From Variovorax paradoxus (GTDB lineage Bacteria > Pseudomonadota > Gammaproteobacteria > Burkholderiales > Burkholderiaceae_C), in the NCBI GenBank assembly GCA_016806145.1, contig CP063166.1:124001-188000 (forward strand): a stretch of 64,000 nt of DNA, given 5' to 3'. The position numbers and the translations under genes are program-made. Of the stretch, positions 1-8,531 are shown piece after piece; the first letter of the stretch is position 1; every line of letters begins with the position of its first letter. The notes under the pieces were generated by a model, which had not been told where the DNA came from, searched no databases, and saw only the letters and a list, made by a program, of their open reading frames with translations.

Positions 1-1142
1 CCATGCACGCCTGCGGCCTGCACAACGACGTGGGCGCGAGCTATGGCGCCAACAACTTCGGCGAGCGCTACCACTGGTACAGCTCCACGGGCTGGGTGAT
101 GTGGAACTCGCAGCTGTCGGGCCTGGCCTTCGGCGCCACCATCTGCATCTACGACGGCAACCCGGCCGGCAGCAAGGAGAAGCCCGACTGGGGCGTGCTG
201 TGGCGCTTCGTCGCACGGCACGAGGTCACCTTCTTCGGCGCGGGCGCGGCCTACTTCACCAACTGCATGAAGGCCGGGCTGGTCGCGAAGGACTGCGGCG
301 ACCTGTCGCGCGTGCGCGCGCTCGGCAGCACCGGCTCGCCGCTGCCCGAGGAGGTGCAGCGCTGGGGCACGCAGCAGCTGCTCGACGCGGGCTCGAAGGA
401 CGTGTGGTGGTGCAACATCTCGGGCGGCACCGATTTCTGCGGCGCCTTCGTCGGCGGCCACCGCGAACTGCCCGAGGTGCCGGGCCAGATGCAGTGCCGC
501 GAGCTCGGCCATGCGGTCGAGGCCTGGAACGAGCAGGGCCAGCCGGTGATCGGCGAGGTCGGCGAGCTGGTCTGCACCCAGCCGATCCCGTCGATGCCGC
601 TCTACTTCTGGGGCGACGAGGGCAATGCGCGCTACGTCTCGAGCTACTTCGACACCTACCCCGGCGTCTGGCGCCACGGCGACTGGATCCGGATCGGCAA
701 CGACGGCGGCTGCATCATCTACGGCCGCAGCGACGCCACCATCAACCGCCAGGGCCTGCGCATGGGCACCAGCGAGATCTACAGCGCGGTCGAGGGCCTG
801 CCCGAGGTGCTCGACTCGATGGTGGTCGACCTCGAGTACCTGGGCCGCGAGAGCTACATGCCGCTGTTCGTGGTGCTGCGCCCGGGCGTCGCGCTCGACG
901 ATGCGGTGCGCGCGCGGCTCAATCATGCGATCAAGACCTCGCTGTCGCCGCGCTTCGTGCCCAACGACATCTTCCAGGTGGCCGAGATCCCGCGCACCCT
1001 CTCGGGCAAGAAGCAGGAGCTGCCGATCAAGAAGCTGCTGCTGGGCCAGCCGATCGAGAAGGTGGTGAACCGCGAGGCGATGGCCAACCCCGGCAGCCTC
1101 GACTGGTACGTGGCCTTCGCGGCGCAACGCGCGTCCGTATGA
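1..1142 (+). CDS. acetoacetate-CoA ligase, C-terminal part (gene enters from the left edge)
   Basis: About 379 C-terminal residues of an ANL-superfamily acyl-CoA synthetase; the gene is open at the left edge, so the ATG at 3 is probably internal. Family members of the acetoacetate-CoA ligase type are about 650 residues long, so somewhat over half is visible. Seen here: STGWVMWN near the start, GELVCTQPIPSMPLYFWGD, the hinge-side motif YGRSDATINRQGLRMG and the C-terminal motif RTLSGKKQELPIKK with the presumed catalytic lysine. The enzyme would activate acetoacetate with ATP and CoA in the cytoplasm, feeding ketone-body or polyhydroxybutyrate metabolism. The subfamily name rests on the PSMPLYFWGD and C-terminal motifs; another short-chain acyl-CoA synthetase is possible. 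Confidence 0.85.
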   Translation, partial: MHACGLHNDVGASYGANNFGERYHWYSSTGWVMWNSQLSGLAFGATICIYDGNPAGSKEKPDWGVLWRFVARHEVTFFGAGAAYFTNCMKAGLVAKDCGDLSRVRALGSTGSPLPEEVQRWGTQQLLDAGSKDVWWCNISGGTDFCGAFVGGHRELPEVPGQMQCRELGHAVEAWNEQGQPVIGEVGELVCTQPIPSMPLYFWGDEGNARYVSSYFDTYPGVWRHGDWIRIGNDGGCIIYGRSDATINRQGLRMGTSEIYSAVEGLPEVLDSMVVDLEYLGRESYMPLFVVLRPGVALDDAVRARLNHAIKTSLSPRFVPNDIFQVAEIPRTLSGKKQELPIKKLLLGQPIEKVVNREAMANPGSLDWYVAFAAQRASV

Positions 1143-1149
1143 TGGCGCG

Positions 1150-1608
1150 ATGCTTTCCAGACGCAACGTAGTCCTTCTCGCGATCGCCACCGGCGCGGCC
1201 GCCGCCGCGCTCCTGAGCGCCTGCGCCACCTCCTCCTCCCCGGCGCCCGCGGCCGCGGGCGCGCCGCTCGTCGTGAGCGGCACCGTGAGCTACCGCGAGC
1301 GCATCGCGCTCGATCCCGCGGCCGAGGTGCGCGTGCAGCTGCTCGACGTCTCGCGCATGGACGCGCCCTCGGTCGTGCTGGCCGAGCAGCGCATCCGCGC
1401 CGACGGCCGCCAGCCGCCGTTCGCCTACACGCTGCAGGTCGACGCGGCGCGCATCGATCCGCGCATGCGCTACGCCGTGGCCGCGCGCATCGTGCGCGGC
1501 GAGCAGCTGCTGTTCATCAACGACACGCAGTACAGCGTGCTCACGCAGGGCCAGGGCACGCGCGCCGACCTGGTGCTGGTGCGCGTCACGCCCGCGCCGC
1601 CGCGCTGA
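1150..1608 (+). CDS. YbaY-like lipoprotein
   Basis: A 152-residue predicted outer-membrane or periplasmic lipoprotein. The N-terminus has a hydrophobic signal of about 25 residues ending in a lipobox (LLSAC, Cys at about residue 25), followed by an Ala/Pro-rich linker. The rest (from about residue 42) is one beta-rich domain beginning SGTVSYRERIALDPAAEV and containing VQLLDVSRMDAPS, the pattern of the YbaY/META-like lipoprotein family (PF09619). The start lies 7 bases after the stop of the upstream ligase gene, so they may be co-transcribed, although no functional link is known. Function of the family is unclear. Confidence 0.75.
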   Translation: MLSRRNVVLLAIATGAAAAALLSACATSSSPAPAAAGAPLVVSGTVSYRERIALDPAAEVRVQLLDVSRMDAPSVVLAEQRIRADGRQPPFAYTLQVDAARIDPRMRYAVAARIVRGEQLLFINDTQYSVLTQGQGTRADLVLVRVTPAPPR

Positions 1609-1611
1609 TCT

Positions 1612-3585
1612 TCAATGTAGAAGTTCGTAGAGCACCATCTTCGTCTGCCGGCCGCGCAATTCCACCTGCTCCTCGACGCGGCGCGTCGCCAGCCGGCCCT
1701 TGATCCCGGCATGGGTCACCTCCGACACCAGCAGCTGCGTGCCGAGCTGCTTGTTGATGCCCTCGATGCGGCTCGCCACGTTGATCACGTCGCCGAAGGC
1801 CGTGTACGACAGCCGGTCGTTCGAGCCCAGCACGCCCGCGATCACCATGCCCGTGTGGATGCCCACGCGGGTGCGGAACTCGGGCAGCGCCTGGCTCAGC
1901 CACTGCCGGTTGAGCGCGTGCATCTCGGCCTGCAGCTCGAGCGCCGCGAGGCAGGCCTTGTACTCGGCATCGGGCAGGTCGGCGGGCGCGCCCCACAGCA
2001 CCATGATCCCGTCGCCGATGAACTTGTCGATCACCCCGCCATGGCGCGCGAACACGCGCGCCGCGAGGTTGAAGTAGTCGGTGAGCTGGCCCACCAGCAC
2101 CGCGGGCGGCATCGACTCGGAGATGCTCGTGAAGCCCTCCACGTCGGTGAACATCACCGTCACGCGGCGCGGCGAGCCGTTGGGCGCGAGCGCATGGCCC
2201 TGCGCGATCAGCTGGTTGATCACGTCCACCGGCACGAACTTGCTGAAGGCCTTGAGGCTGCGCGCCGATTCGTCGAGCGCCTGGTCCAGGTGCTGGATCT
2301 CGAGCACCCGGCTCGGCTCGCGCGGCAGGCTGTCGAGTTCGAGCATGCCGATGCGGCGCGCGATGCGCGACAGGTTCTCGACCGGCGCCGTTACCAGCTT
2401 CGACAGCCGCAGAGAAATTGCGAGCGCCACCGCGAGGAAGCCCAGCACCAGCAGCATCGACCACAGCACTGCGCGGCGCAGGTCGCCGAGCAGCGCGTCC
2501 TCGGGCACCCAGCTCACCAGTTCCCAGCCGGTGGCCGCGATGCGCGAGGTCTGGGCCAGGTAGCGCTTTCCTTCGTGGCCGAACGAGAACGCGGTGTCGG
2601 CCGTGTGGCCCGTGGTGCCGTCGGCCACCATGTGCTGGTGCAGCTCGCCGAGAACGCCCGAGGGCGCCTCGAGCTGGTGCTGCACGCCCGGCAGGTCGCT
2701 GCGCGCGAGCACGCGGTGGTCGGCCGAGAGCAGCGCGCTGCCGCCGAAGCCGCTGCTGCTGAACTGGCGCACGAAGTCCGAGAGCCGGCCCAGCGACACG
2801 TCGCCGGCCACCACCAGCGCCTGCGGATTGCCGTCGGCGTAGCGGCGCCGGCTCGGCAGCGCGTAGGTCACGCCCAGTTCCTGCGCGGCCGCGAAGACGT
2901 AGGGCTGCGTCCACACCGCGCCCCTGGCCGCGCGGGCCCCGAGGTACCAGGCGCGCGTGCGCGGGTCGTAGTCGCTCTGGAAGGCCTCGAGCCGGATCGT
3001 CTGGTAGCGCTGTTGCGGTTCGGCCTCGATCCCGACCTCGAGCGGGCGCTTGTACTGCCAGGTCTCGGTGGTGATGCCGCGCTCGGGCGCGATGTGGCGG
3101 ATCGCCGGCGCGGGATAGCGCAGCGCCATCAGCATCTGGCCCTCGTCGTTCGCGACGTAGAGGCTGTCGAGCTCGGGCGACTGCTGCAGCATGGTCCAGA
3201 GCATCTCGGCCGTCCATTCGCCCTGTTCGCCCACGGGCCGCAGGCTCGGCGTGCCGGCGACCGCGCCGACCACCGACTCGGCCTTCGCGAGGAAGGCGTT
3301 CACCTTGTCCTCGGTGCGGTCGTGGTTCGACTTGTGGGCCGACACCCCGATGCGCGAGACCAGCCGCTGCGATCCCCAGTAGCCGAGCGAGACCAGCAGC
3401 AGCGACTGCGTGAGCGCGACCACGCTCACGATGGTGCCCACGTCGACCCGGAAGTGACGCGTGCGGCGCCGCGAAGGCGCCGGGTTCGAGGCAAAGCCGA
3501 AATCCCACGACCGTGTGACAGACGCGGCCGCTTCGGATGACGGCCGCGCGGCCGGGTCCGGCGTGCCGGACGGATATCTGTTCAT
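1612..3585 (-). CDS. membrane-bound class III adenylate/guanylate cyclase with periplasmic sensor
   Basis: 657 residues. The ATG at 3585 is chosen over upstream in-frame codons because it follows a GGGAG ribosome-binding site. Order: a cytoplasmic Arg/Ser-rich N-terminus, a membrane segment at about 50-72, a large periplasmic dCache-like region, a second membrane segment (LVLGFLAVALAISLRL), a HAMP-like linker, then a class III cyclase domain at about 470-655. The cyclase shows metal and substrate motifs FTDVEGFTS, IDKFIGDGIMVLWG, VGIHTGMVIAGVLG and FGDVINVASRIEG, so it is probably active and makes cAMP or cGMP in response to an extracellular signal. The last codons end 4 bases from the convergent lipoprotein gene. 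The ligand cannot be read from sequence. Confidence 0.9.
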   Translation of the reverse strand: MNRYPSGTPDPAARPSSEAAASVTRSWDFGFASNPAPSRRRTRHFRVDVGTIVSVVALTQSLLLVSLGYWGSQRLVSRIGVSAHKSNHDRTEDKVNAFLAKAESVVGAVAGTPSLRPVGEQGEWTAEMLWTMLQQSPELDSLYVANDEGQMLMALRYPAPAIRHIAPERGITTETWQYKRPLEVGIEAEPQQRYQTIRLEAFQSDYDPRTRAWYLGARAARGAVWTQPYVFAAAQELGVTYALPSRRRYADGNPQALVVAGDVSLGRLSDFVRQFSSSGFGGSALLSADHRVLARSDLPGVQHQLEAPSGVLGELHQHMVADGTTGHTADTAFSFGHEGKRYLAQTSRIAATGWELVSWVPEDALLGDLRRAVLWSMLLVLGFLAVALAISLRLSKLVTAPVENLSRIARRIGMLELDSLPREPSRVLEIQHLDQALDESARSLKAFSKFVPVDVINQLIAQGHALAPNGSPRRVTVMFTDVEGFTSISESMPPAVLVGQLTDYFNLAARVFARHGGVIDKFIGDGIMVLWGAPADLPDAEYKACLAALELQAEMHALNRQWLSQALPEFRTRVGIHTGMVIAGVLGSNDRLSYTAFGDVINVASRIEGINKQLGTQLLVSEVTHAGIKGRLATRRVEEQVELRGRQTKMVLYELLH

Positions 3586-3773
3586 ACTGCTCCCTGTCCT
3601 GCTGAGCGCATCCGCGGCCGGAGGGCCACGGACCGGCAGCCGGCGGTCTCGCTGTCCGATCAGTGCGTCGGAAATGCTGGCGAGTGCCGGATGCGGGGCG
3701 GATTCTCGCTCCACTGCCTCGAAGTGGGCGAAAGCTGTGCCGGGACAGTCGGAGATTCGGCGGCGCCGCGCGC

Positions 3774-4484
3774 CTACTGGGCGTCGTGGAAGATCAGCCC
3801 CAGCGTCTGGCGCCGGCCCGAGCGCACGCGGCTCACGCCATGGCGCATCGTCACGCGGTAGCTGCCGCGCGTGCCCGTCACCGGCCGCTGGTTGACCGCG
3901 AAGATCACGGCCTCGCCCTGCGCCAGCGGCACCACCTCGGCGCGCGACTGCATGCGCGGGCGCTGCTCGGTCAGCACGAACTCGCCGCCCGTGAAGTCCT
4001 CGCCGGGCCGGCTCAGCAGCACCGTGAGCTGCAGCGGGAACTGCAGTTCGCCGTACAGGTCCTGGTGCAGGCAGTTGTAGTCGTTCTCGTCATAGCGCAG
4101 CAGCAGCGGCGTCGGCCGTTGCTGGCCGGCCGCGTGGCAGCGCGCGAGGTAGTCCGCGTGCGCCGCGGGATAGTCCGCCGGCAGGCCCATCTCCTGCGCC
4201 CAGACATTGGCCAGCGGCGCGAGCCGCTGGTAGAGCGTGGCGCGCCAGGCCGCGACCGGCTCGGGCAGCGGATAGGCGAGGTACTGGTATTCGCCCTGGC
4301 CGAAGCCATGGCGCTGCATCACCACGCGGCTGCGGAAATGACGCGGTTCGTCGTACATCGCGGCCAGCGCCGCGCACTGGCGCGGACCGAGCAGGCGGCC
4401 GGTGGTGGCGCAGCCGCGCGCGGCGAGGTCGGCTTCGATGCGGGGCCAGTCGAGCGCATCGATCACGGAAGCGGGGGAGGGCAT
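3774..4484 (-). CDS. 2OG-Fe(II) oxygenase (PF09859-like)
   Basis: 236 residues starting at the ATG at 4484. The C-terminal half holds the cupin-fold iron site: HQD within YNCLHQDLYGELQFPLQ (metal His and Asp), the distal His in YRVTMRHGVS and a following Arg/Lys-rich strand (RSGRRQTLGLIFHDAQ) for 2-oxoglutarate. Other conserved patches are QHGFGQGEYQYL-like and PTPLLLRYDENDYN. This matches the bacterial family annotated as an oxygenase acting on damaged DNA (PF09859/COG3826); that activity is family lore and not shown here. It is divergent from the small protein and zeta-like kinase genes at 4602, separated by about 117 bases. Confidence 0.8.
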   Translation of the reverse strand: MPSPASVIDALDWPRIEADLAARGCATTGRLLGPRQCAALAAMYDEPRHFRSRVVMQRHGFGQGEYQYLAYPLPEPVAAWRATLYQRLAPLANVWAQEMGLPADYPAAHADYLARCHAAGQQRPTPLLLRYDENDYNCLHQDLYGELQFPLQLTVLLSRPGEDFTGGEFVLTEQRPRMQSRAEVVPLAQGEAVIFAVNQRPVTGTRGSYRVTMRHGVSRVRSGRRQTLGLIFHDAQ

Positions 4485-4601
4485 GGGGCGAGTGTGGCGC
4501 GGCCGGCGGGCGTGGGCTGGCCGTTTCCGGACGCGGGTTTTTGGCACGGTCTTGCCTTCCCTTTTCGGCGGGCATCCGGCCTTTTGAGCGATCATCCGGC
4601 C

Positions 4602-4949
4602 ATGGCGCGCGAAAAACCCATTCCACACGAGAACCCGGCCGGGCACTTGGTGCAGGGACGTTCCGTTGCCGCGCTGGGACGCGGCATGGCATTGGTCAAG
4701 GTCGGCAAGTCGCCGCGTCCGGCCGTTCGTCCCGAAGACAAGACCACGGTGCTGTTGAAGAAGGCGGCTCGCGCACTGGGCAAGCCCGGCATCGATCGGT
4801 CGGAAGTCTTTCGCGGGCCGAACGCGGCCAAGGTCTACGCCTACTCCGCCTACCCCCAGGACCTGAGCAAGGTCGTGCGCGAGGCGGCCGATGGCACCAA
4901 GGTCATCGGCCGCATGGTCGACGGCAGGTTCCGCGCCAGCAAGGCGTGA
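4602..4949 (+). CDS. small protein, candidate antitoxin partner of the zeta-like kinase
   Basis: 115 residues, basic, from ATG 4602. I do not recognise a named family. It has an N-terminal stretch with HENPAGHLVQGRSVAALGRG, a central Lys/Arg-rich part and a C-terminal segment VVREAADGTKVIGRMVDGRF that looks like a small beta-hairpin. Its stop codon TGA (4947-4949) overlaps a GTG start of the downstream P-loop kinase, so the two are translationally coupled. A short gene placed directly ahead of a zeta-type kinase is the usual antitoxin position, which is the only basis for the proposed role. Confidence 0.6.
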   Translation: MAREKPIPHENPAGHLVQGRSVAALGRGMALVKVGKSPRPAVRPEDKTTVLLKKAARALGKPGIDRSEVFRGPNAAKVYAYSAYPQDLSKVVREAADGTKVIGRMVDGRFRASKA

Positions 4950-5737
4950 GTCGACGCCTACCCCCACCCCGGCTCGAGAAGCTGCTGGCGCAGACGCAGG
5001 GACCGCGTCCGGTGGCGTTCGTGCTGGCCGGCCACAACGGGTCCGGCAAATCCACGCTCTGGTACTCGCGCCTCGCTGAATCGCTGCGCATGCCGCTGGT
5101 CAACGCCGACCGCATGATGATGTCCATCCTGCCGGATGCCGACCCGCTCACCGGGCGCATCCCGACCTGGGCCGAACGCCTGCGCGACGATGACGAGCGA
5201 TGGCAGGCGCTGTCGCAGAAAGGCGTGCGCGCCTTCAAGAGCCTGGTGATGGACCAGCGCATGCCCTTCGCATTCGAGACGGTCTTCTCCCACTGGAAGC
5301 CGCTGCCCGGCGGCGGTCATGCGTCGAAGGCGGACGACATCCGTGCGATGCAGGAGGCGGGCTATTTCGTCGTGCTGCTCTTCGTCGGACTGATCTCGGT
5401 CGACATGTCCGTCTTTCGCGTGAGCACGCGCAAGCAGCAAGGCGGCCACGATGTGGAGCGCAAGAAGTTGATCGAGCGTTTTCCGCGCACGCAGGCGGCG
5501 GTCGGGCACGCGACGCAGATCGCGAACATGACGCTGATGTTCGACAACAGCCGCTCGGAAAAGAACGCCTTCGCGCTGGTGCGAGCGCAGGCCAAGAAAA
5601 CGGTGTTGTTCGATGCGCGCGATCCCCAGTTCGACGTGGACCCCGAACTGCGAGCGGTTTGCGATGCGTGGCTCGAAAAAGTGGCCGGGCCGTTCAAGCC
5701 GCCCCGCACCCGGCGACCGAAGACGCCAGCGCGTTGA
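4946..5737 (+). CDS. zeta-toxin-family P-loop kinase
   Basis: 263 residues if started at the GTG at 4946, which overlaps the previous stop. The Walker A motif AGHNGSGKST lies at about residues 28-37 after a short helix, followed by VNADRMMMSILPDADP, and MPFAFETVFSHWKP, which matches the zeta-type substrate-binding region (phosphate acceptor sugar site around the ET motif). VSTRKQQGGHDV (about residues 158-170) resembles the conserved R..R..GGH..P/V stretch of the family with the catalytic arginines. Zeta toxins phosphorylate UDP-GlcNAc and block wall synthesis; some chromosomal relatives are not toxic. Coupling to the 115-residue upstream gene suggests a toxin-antitoxin-like pair. Confidence 0.75.
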   Translation: MSRRLPPPRLEKLLAQTQGPRPVAFVLAGHNGSGKSTLWYSRLAESLRMPLVNADRMMMSILPDADPLTGRIPTWAERLRDDDERWQALSQKGVRAFKSLVMDQRMPFAFETVFSHWKPLPGGGHASKADDIRAMQEAGYFVVLLFVGLISVDMSVFRVSTRKQQGGHDVERKKLIERFPRTQAAVGHATQIANMTLMFDNSRSEKNAFALVRAQAKKTVLFDARDPQFDVDPELRAVCDAWLEKVAGPFKPPRTRRPKTPAR

Positions 5738-5755
5738 TTCCGGATCGGCAATGCC

Positions 5756-6100
5756 TCACAGCGGCGCGATCGGAATGCAGATGTCGCACTCGAAGGCGTG
5801 TGTGTTGTCGTCGTAGGCGTAGCTCGCCGCGTAGTGCTCGAAGGCCGGCCGGTTGTCGAACTGGAAGCCGCTGCCCGGCAGCCAGTCGCGCAAGAGGTGG
5901 GTCCAGGCCATGTTGATCTCGGCCGGCAGGCCGTGGAAGCGCAGCGCCGCGTAGCGCCCGCCCGCCAGCTGCTGGGCGCGCTGCCGAAGCGCGCACGGAA
6001 GGCGCGCGAGAAGGCCTCGCCCGAGCCGAAGCCGACCGACACCACGGCCTCGAGCACCGACAGCCACGGCTGCGTCGCGAGCCGCAGCGCGGCATCGTCT
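5756..6100 (-). pseudogene. decayed AraC-family regulator with GyrI-like domain
   Basis: Remnant of an AraC/GyrI-like regulator. Reading leftward from about 6100, one frame gives the second helix-turn-helix of AraC proteins (ALRLATQPWLS, then SVGFGSGEAFSRAFRARFG). Near 5965 the frame must shift to continue into the end of a GyrI-like ligand domain (RYAALRFHGLPAEINMAW to ECDICIPIAPL, stop at 5756). The N-terminal half of the AraC domain and much of the ligand domain are missing, and the remnant begins exactly where the adjacent LysR gene ends. This looks like a deletion scar plus a frameshift, so no functional product is expected. A sequencing error could explain the frameshift but not the missing N-terminus. 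Confidence 0.75.
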
Positions 6101-7003
6101 TCAACCCTGGCGGGCCTGTTCGAGCAGCCAGTCGCTGAAGAACTTCAGCAGCGGCCGCTGGTCCGCGCGCTCGGGCGTCACGAGGTAGTAGGCGCGCTCG
6201 CCCGCCAGCGGCCGCGGGCAGGCCACCACCAGCTCGCCGCGCGCGAGTTCGTCGGCCACCAGCATGGTCGGCATCAGCGCCACGCCCAGGCCCTGCGAGG
6301 CGGCCGCGGCCAATATCGAGAACAGCTCGTAGCGCGGGCCGCCGCGCGCATTGGGCGCGTCGACCTGCTGCGCATCGAACCACTGGCGCCAGCCATCGGG
6401 CCGCGTGCTCTGCTGCAGCAGCGGCATGTGCGCGATGGCCGTGGGCGAGACCGGCTTGCCGCGCGGCAGCAGCGCGGGGCTGCAGACCGGCACCACGTCC
6501 TCCTGCATCAGCGGCAGCGCATGCGTGCCGGCCCAGTTCTGCACCTGCGCCACCGTGCCCGCGTAGAGCGCGGCGTCGAACTCCGCGTCGGCGAACAGGA
6601 AGGGCCGGGTGCGCGTCTCGATGTGCACCACCACGTCGGGCTGCAGCGTCGCGAAGCCCTTGAGCCGCGGCATCAGCCAGCGCGTGGCGAAGGTGGGCAC
6701 GGCCGCCAGCGACAGCGAGCCGCCCTCGCCCTGGTGCGCCATCGCATCGAGCGTGTCGCGCTCCATCGCCTCGAGCCGCTTGGCGGTCTGCCGCGCATAG
6801 GCCGCGCCGCTCGCGGTCAGCGCCACGCCGTGGCGCGTGCGGCGGAACAGCGCCACGCCGAGGAAGGCCTCGAGCGTGCCGATCTGGCGCGACACCGCGC
6901 TCTGGGTGAGCGCGAGTTCCTGCGCGGCGCGCGTGTAGCTCTCGTGGCGCGCGGCCGCGTCGAAGCACACGAGGGTCTGCAGGGGCGGGATCTTGCGGCG
7001 CAT
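6101..7003 (-). CDS. LysR-family regulator, GcvA/GcdR-like, divergent from gcdH
   Basis: 300 residues: winged helix-turn-helix at 1-65 (ETSYTRAAQELALTQSAVSRQIGTLE-like recognition helix region), then a periplasmic-binding-type effector domain. The sequence style (RKIPPLQTLVCFDAAARHES) is that of the GcvA subgroup. It is divergently oriented to the glutaryl-CoA dehydrogenase gene, with a 177-base gap holding a perfect 8-2-8 dyad at 7033-7050, so it is probably the local activator responding to glutarate or a related acid, as GcdR does in Pseudomonas. Its last codon abuts the AraC remnant. Confidence 0.85.
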   Translation of the reverse strand: MRRKIPPLQTLVCFDAAARHESYTRAAQELALTQSAVSRQIGTLEAFLGVALFRRTRHGVALTASGAAYARQTAKRLEAMERDTLDAMAHQGEGGSLSLAAVPTFATRWLMPRLKGFATLQPDVVVHIETRTRPFLFADAEFDAALYAGTVAQVQNWAGTHALPLMQEDVVPVCSPALLPRGKPVSPTAIAHMPLLQQSTRPDGWRQWFDAQQVDAPNARGGPRYELFSILAAAASQGLGVALMPTMLVADELARGELVVACPRPLAGERAYYLVTPERADQRPLLKFFSDWLLEQARQG

Positions 7004-7032
7004 GTATGCCGCGAGTGTATGACTGGCGAAGG

Positions 7033-7050
7033 GCTTTCATCAATGAAAGC
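7033..7050. promoter_or_regulatory. perfect dyad GCTTTCAT-CA-ATGAAAGC, candidate LysR operator
   Basis: An 8-base perfect inverted repeat with a 2-base centre, in the gap between the LysR gene start (7003) and gcdH start (7181). LysR proteins bind dyads of this kind near their own promoters. Assignment to the neighbouring LysR is by position only. Confidence 0.55.
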
Positions 7051-7180
7051 ACGGTTCCGGCAAGGCCCAAGACATTCTGGATCCGCATATCTGGGTGAGG
7101 ATTCATCGTTTGCGCCGCGCCCCATGCCTCGCTAGGATCGCCCGATCCCCCCTCTTTTCCCCTTTTCCGGAGACAGCCGC

Positions 7181-8380
7181 ATGGCCGCCAAAGCTTCCTT
7201 CCACTGGGACGACCCCTTCCTGCTCGACCAGCAGCTCACCGACGACGAGCGCATGATCCGCGACGCGGCCAATGCCTACTGCCAGGAGCGCCTGGCACCG
7301 CGCGTGCTCGAGGGCTTCCGCACCGGCGAGACCGACCCGGCGATCTTCCGCGAGATGGGTTCGCTGGGCCTGCTGGGCCCGACGATCCCCGAGCAGTACG
7401 GCGGCCCCGGCCTCAACTACGTGGCCTACGGCCTGATCGCGCGCGAGGTCGAGCGCGTCGATTCGGGCTACCGCTCGATGGCCAGCGTGCAGAGCTCGCT
7501 CGTGATGGTGCCGATCTTCGAATTCGGCACCGAAGGCCAGAAGCAGAAGTTCCTGCCCAAGCTCGCCACCGGCGAATGGATCGGCTGCTTCGGCCTGACC
7601 GAGCCCGACCACGGTTCCGACCCCGGCAGCATGGCCACGCGCGCCAAGAAGGTGCCCGGCGGCTACGCGCTCACCGGCAGCAAGATGTGGATCAGCAACT
7701 CGCCGATCGCCGACGTGTTCGTGGTCTGGGCCAAGGAAGTCAGCGAGAGCGGCGCCGTCGGTCCGATCCGCGGCTTCGTGCTCGAGAAGGGCATGAAGGG
7801 CCTGAGCGCCCCGGCGATCCACGGCAAGGTCGGCCTGCGCGCCAGCATCACCGGCGAGATCGTGATGGACAACGTGTTCTGCCCCGAAGAGAACGCCTTC
7901 CCCGAGGTGCAAGGCCTCAAGGGTCCGTTCACCTGCCTCAACAGCGCCCGCTACGGCATCTCGTGGGGCGCGCTCGGCGCCGCCGAGGACTGCTGGCACC
8001 GTGCGCGCCAGTACACGCTGGACCGCAAGCAGTTCGGCCGCCCGCTGGCCGCCAACCAGCTGATCCAGAAGAAGCTGGCCGACATGCAGACCGAGATCTC
8101 GCTGGGCCTGCTGGGCAGCCTGCGCCTGGGCCGCATGAAGGACGAAGGCACGGCCGCGGTCGAGATCACCTCGATCATGAAGCGCAACAACTGCGGCAAG
8201 GCCCTCGACATCGCCCGCCTGGCGCGCGACATGATGGGCGGCAACGGCATCAGCGACGAGTTCGGCGTGGCGCGCCACCTCGTGAACCTCGAGGTCGTGA
8301 ACACCTACGAAGGCACGCACGACATCCATGCGCTGATCCTCGGTCGCGCGATCACGGGCATCGCCGCGTTCGCGAACTGA
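7181..8380 (+). CDS. gcdH: glutaryl-CoA dehydrogenase
   Basis: 399 residues, FAD-dependent acyl-CoA dehydrogenase fold. It oxidises and decarboxylates glutaryl-CoA to crotonyl-CoA in lysine, tryptophan and glutarate breakdown. Seen: [16 protein letters not shown] (substrate/FAD loop), [19 protein letters not shown], the [19 protein letters not shown] helix, [17 protein letters not shown] and the catalytic Glu in [20 protein letters not shown] (about E377). Length and motifs match glutaryl-CoA dehydrogenases rather than generic acyl-CoA dehydrogenases. A CoA-transferase follows after a repeat-containing gap, completing a glutarate activation and oxidation unit. The ATG follows a CCGGAGAC ribosome-binding site. 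Confidence 0.95.
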   Translation: MAAKASFHWDDPFLLDQQLTDDERMIRDAANAYCQERLAPRVLEGFRTGETDPAIFREMGSLGLLGPTIPEQYGGPGLNYVAYGLIAREVERVDSGYRSMASVQSSLVMVPIFEFGTEGQKQKFLPKLATGEWIGCFGLTEPDHGSDPGSMATRAKKVPGGYALTGSKMWISNSPIADVFVVWAKEVSESGAVGPIRGFVLEKGMKGLSAPAIHGKVGLRASITGEIVMDNVFCPEENAFPEVQGLKGPFTCLNSARYGISWGALGAAEDCWHRARQYTLDRKQFGRPLAANQLIQKKLADMQTEISLGLLGSLRLGRMKDEGTAAVEITSIMKRNNCGKALDIARLARDMMGGNGISDEFGVARHLVNLEVVNTYEGTHDIHALILGRAITGIAAFAN

Positions 8381-8396
8381 AGCCAGACACGGACTT

Positions 8397-8505
8397 CCGG
8401 ACGCAGAGGACGCGAAGGATTCGCGAAAGACGCGAAGGGAAGTCCATCTTCCTTGAAATGAATCTTTTGCGCCCTTCGCGGAACCTTCGCGTTCTTCGCG
8501 TCCGG
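8397..8505. repeat. dispersed imperfect palindrome, copy 1 of family R1
   Basis: 109-bp palindromic element in the gap between gcdH and the CoA-transferase. Arms are 8397-8418 and 8484-8505, 22 bases each, with 3 mismatches. The left end (8391-8418) is identical over 28 bases to the left end of the element at 38082-38109. The inside is rich in CGCGAAGG/CTTCGCG words. In RNA it would form a long hairpin between two genes of one probable operon. Confidence 0.85.
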
Positions 8506-8531
8506 GCAGTCCGAATTCCAACCGCATCGCC

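Noticed and set aside
1711..3540. 609-codon open frame on the plus strand opposite the nucleotide cyclase
   Set aside because: Shadow of the real minus-strand gene in very GC-rich DNA. The protein is Arg/His/Ala-rich with no domain.
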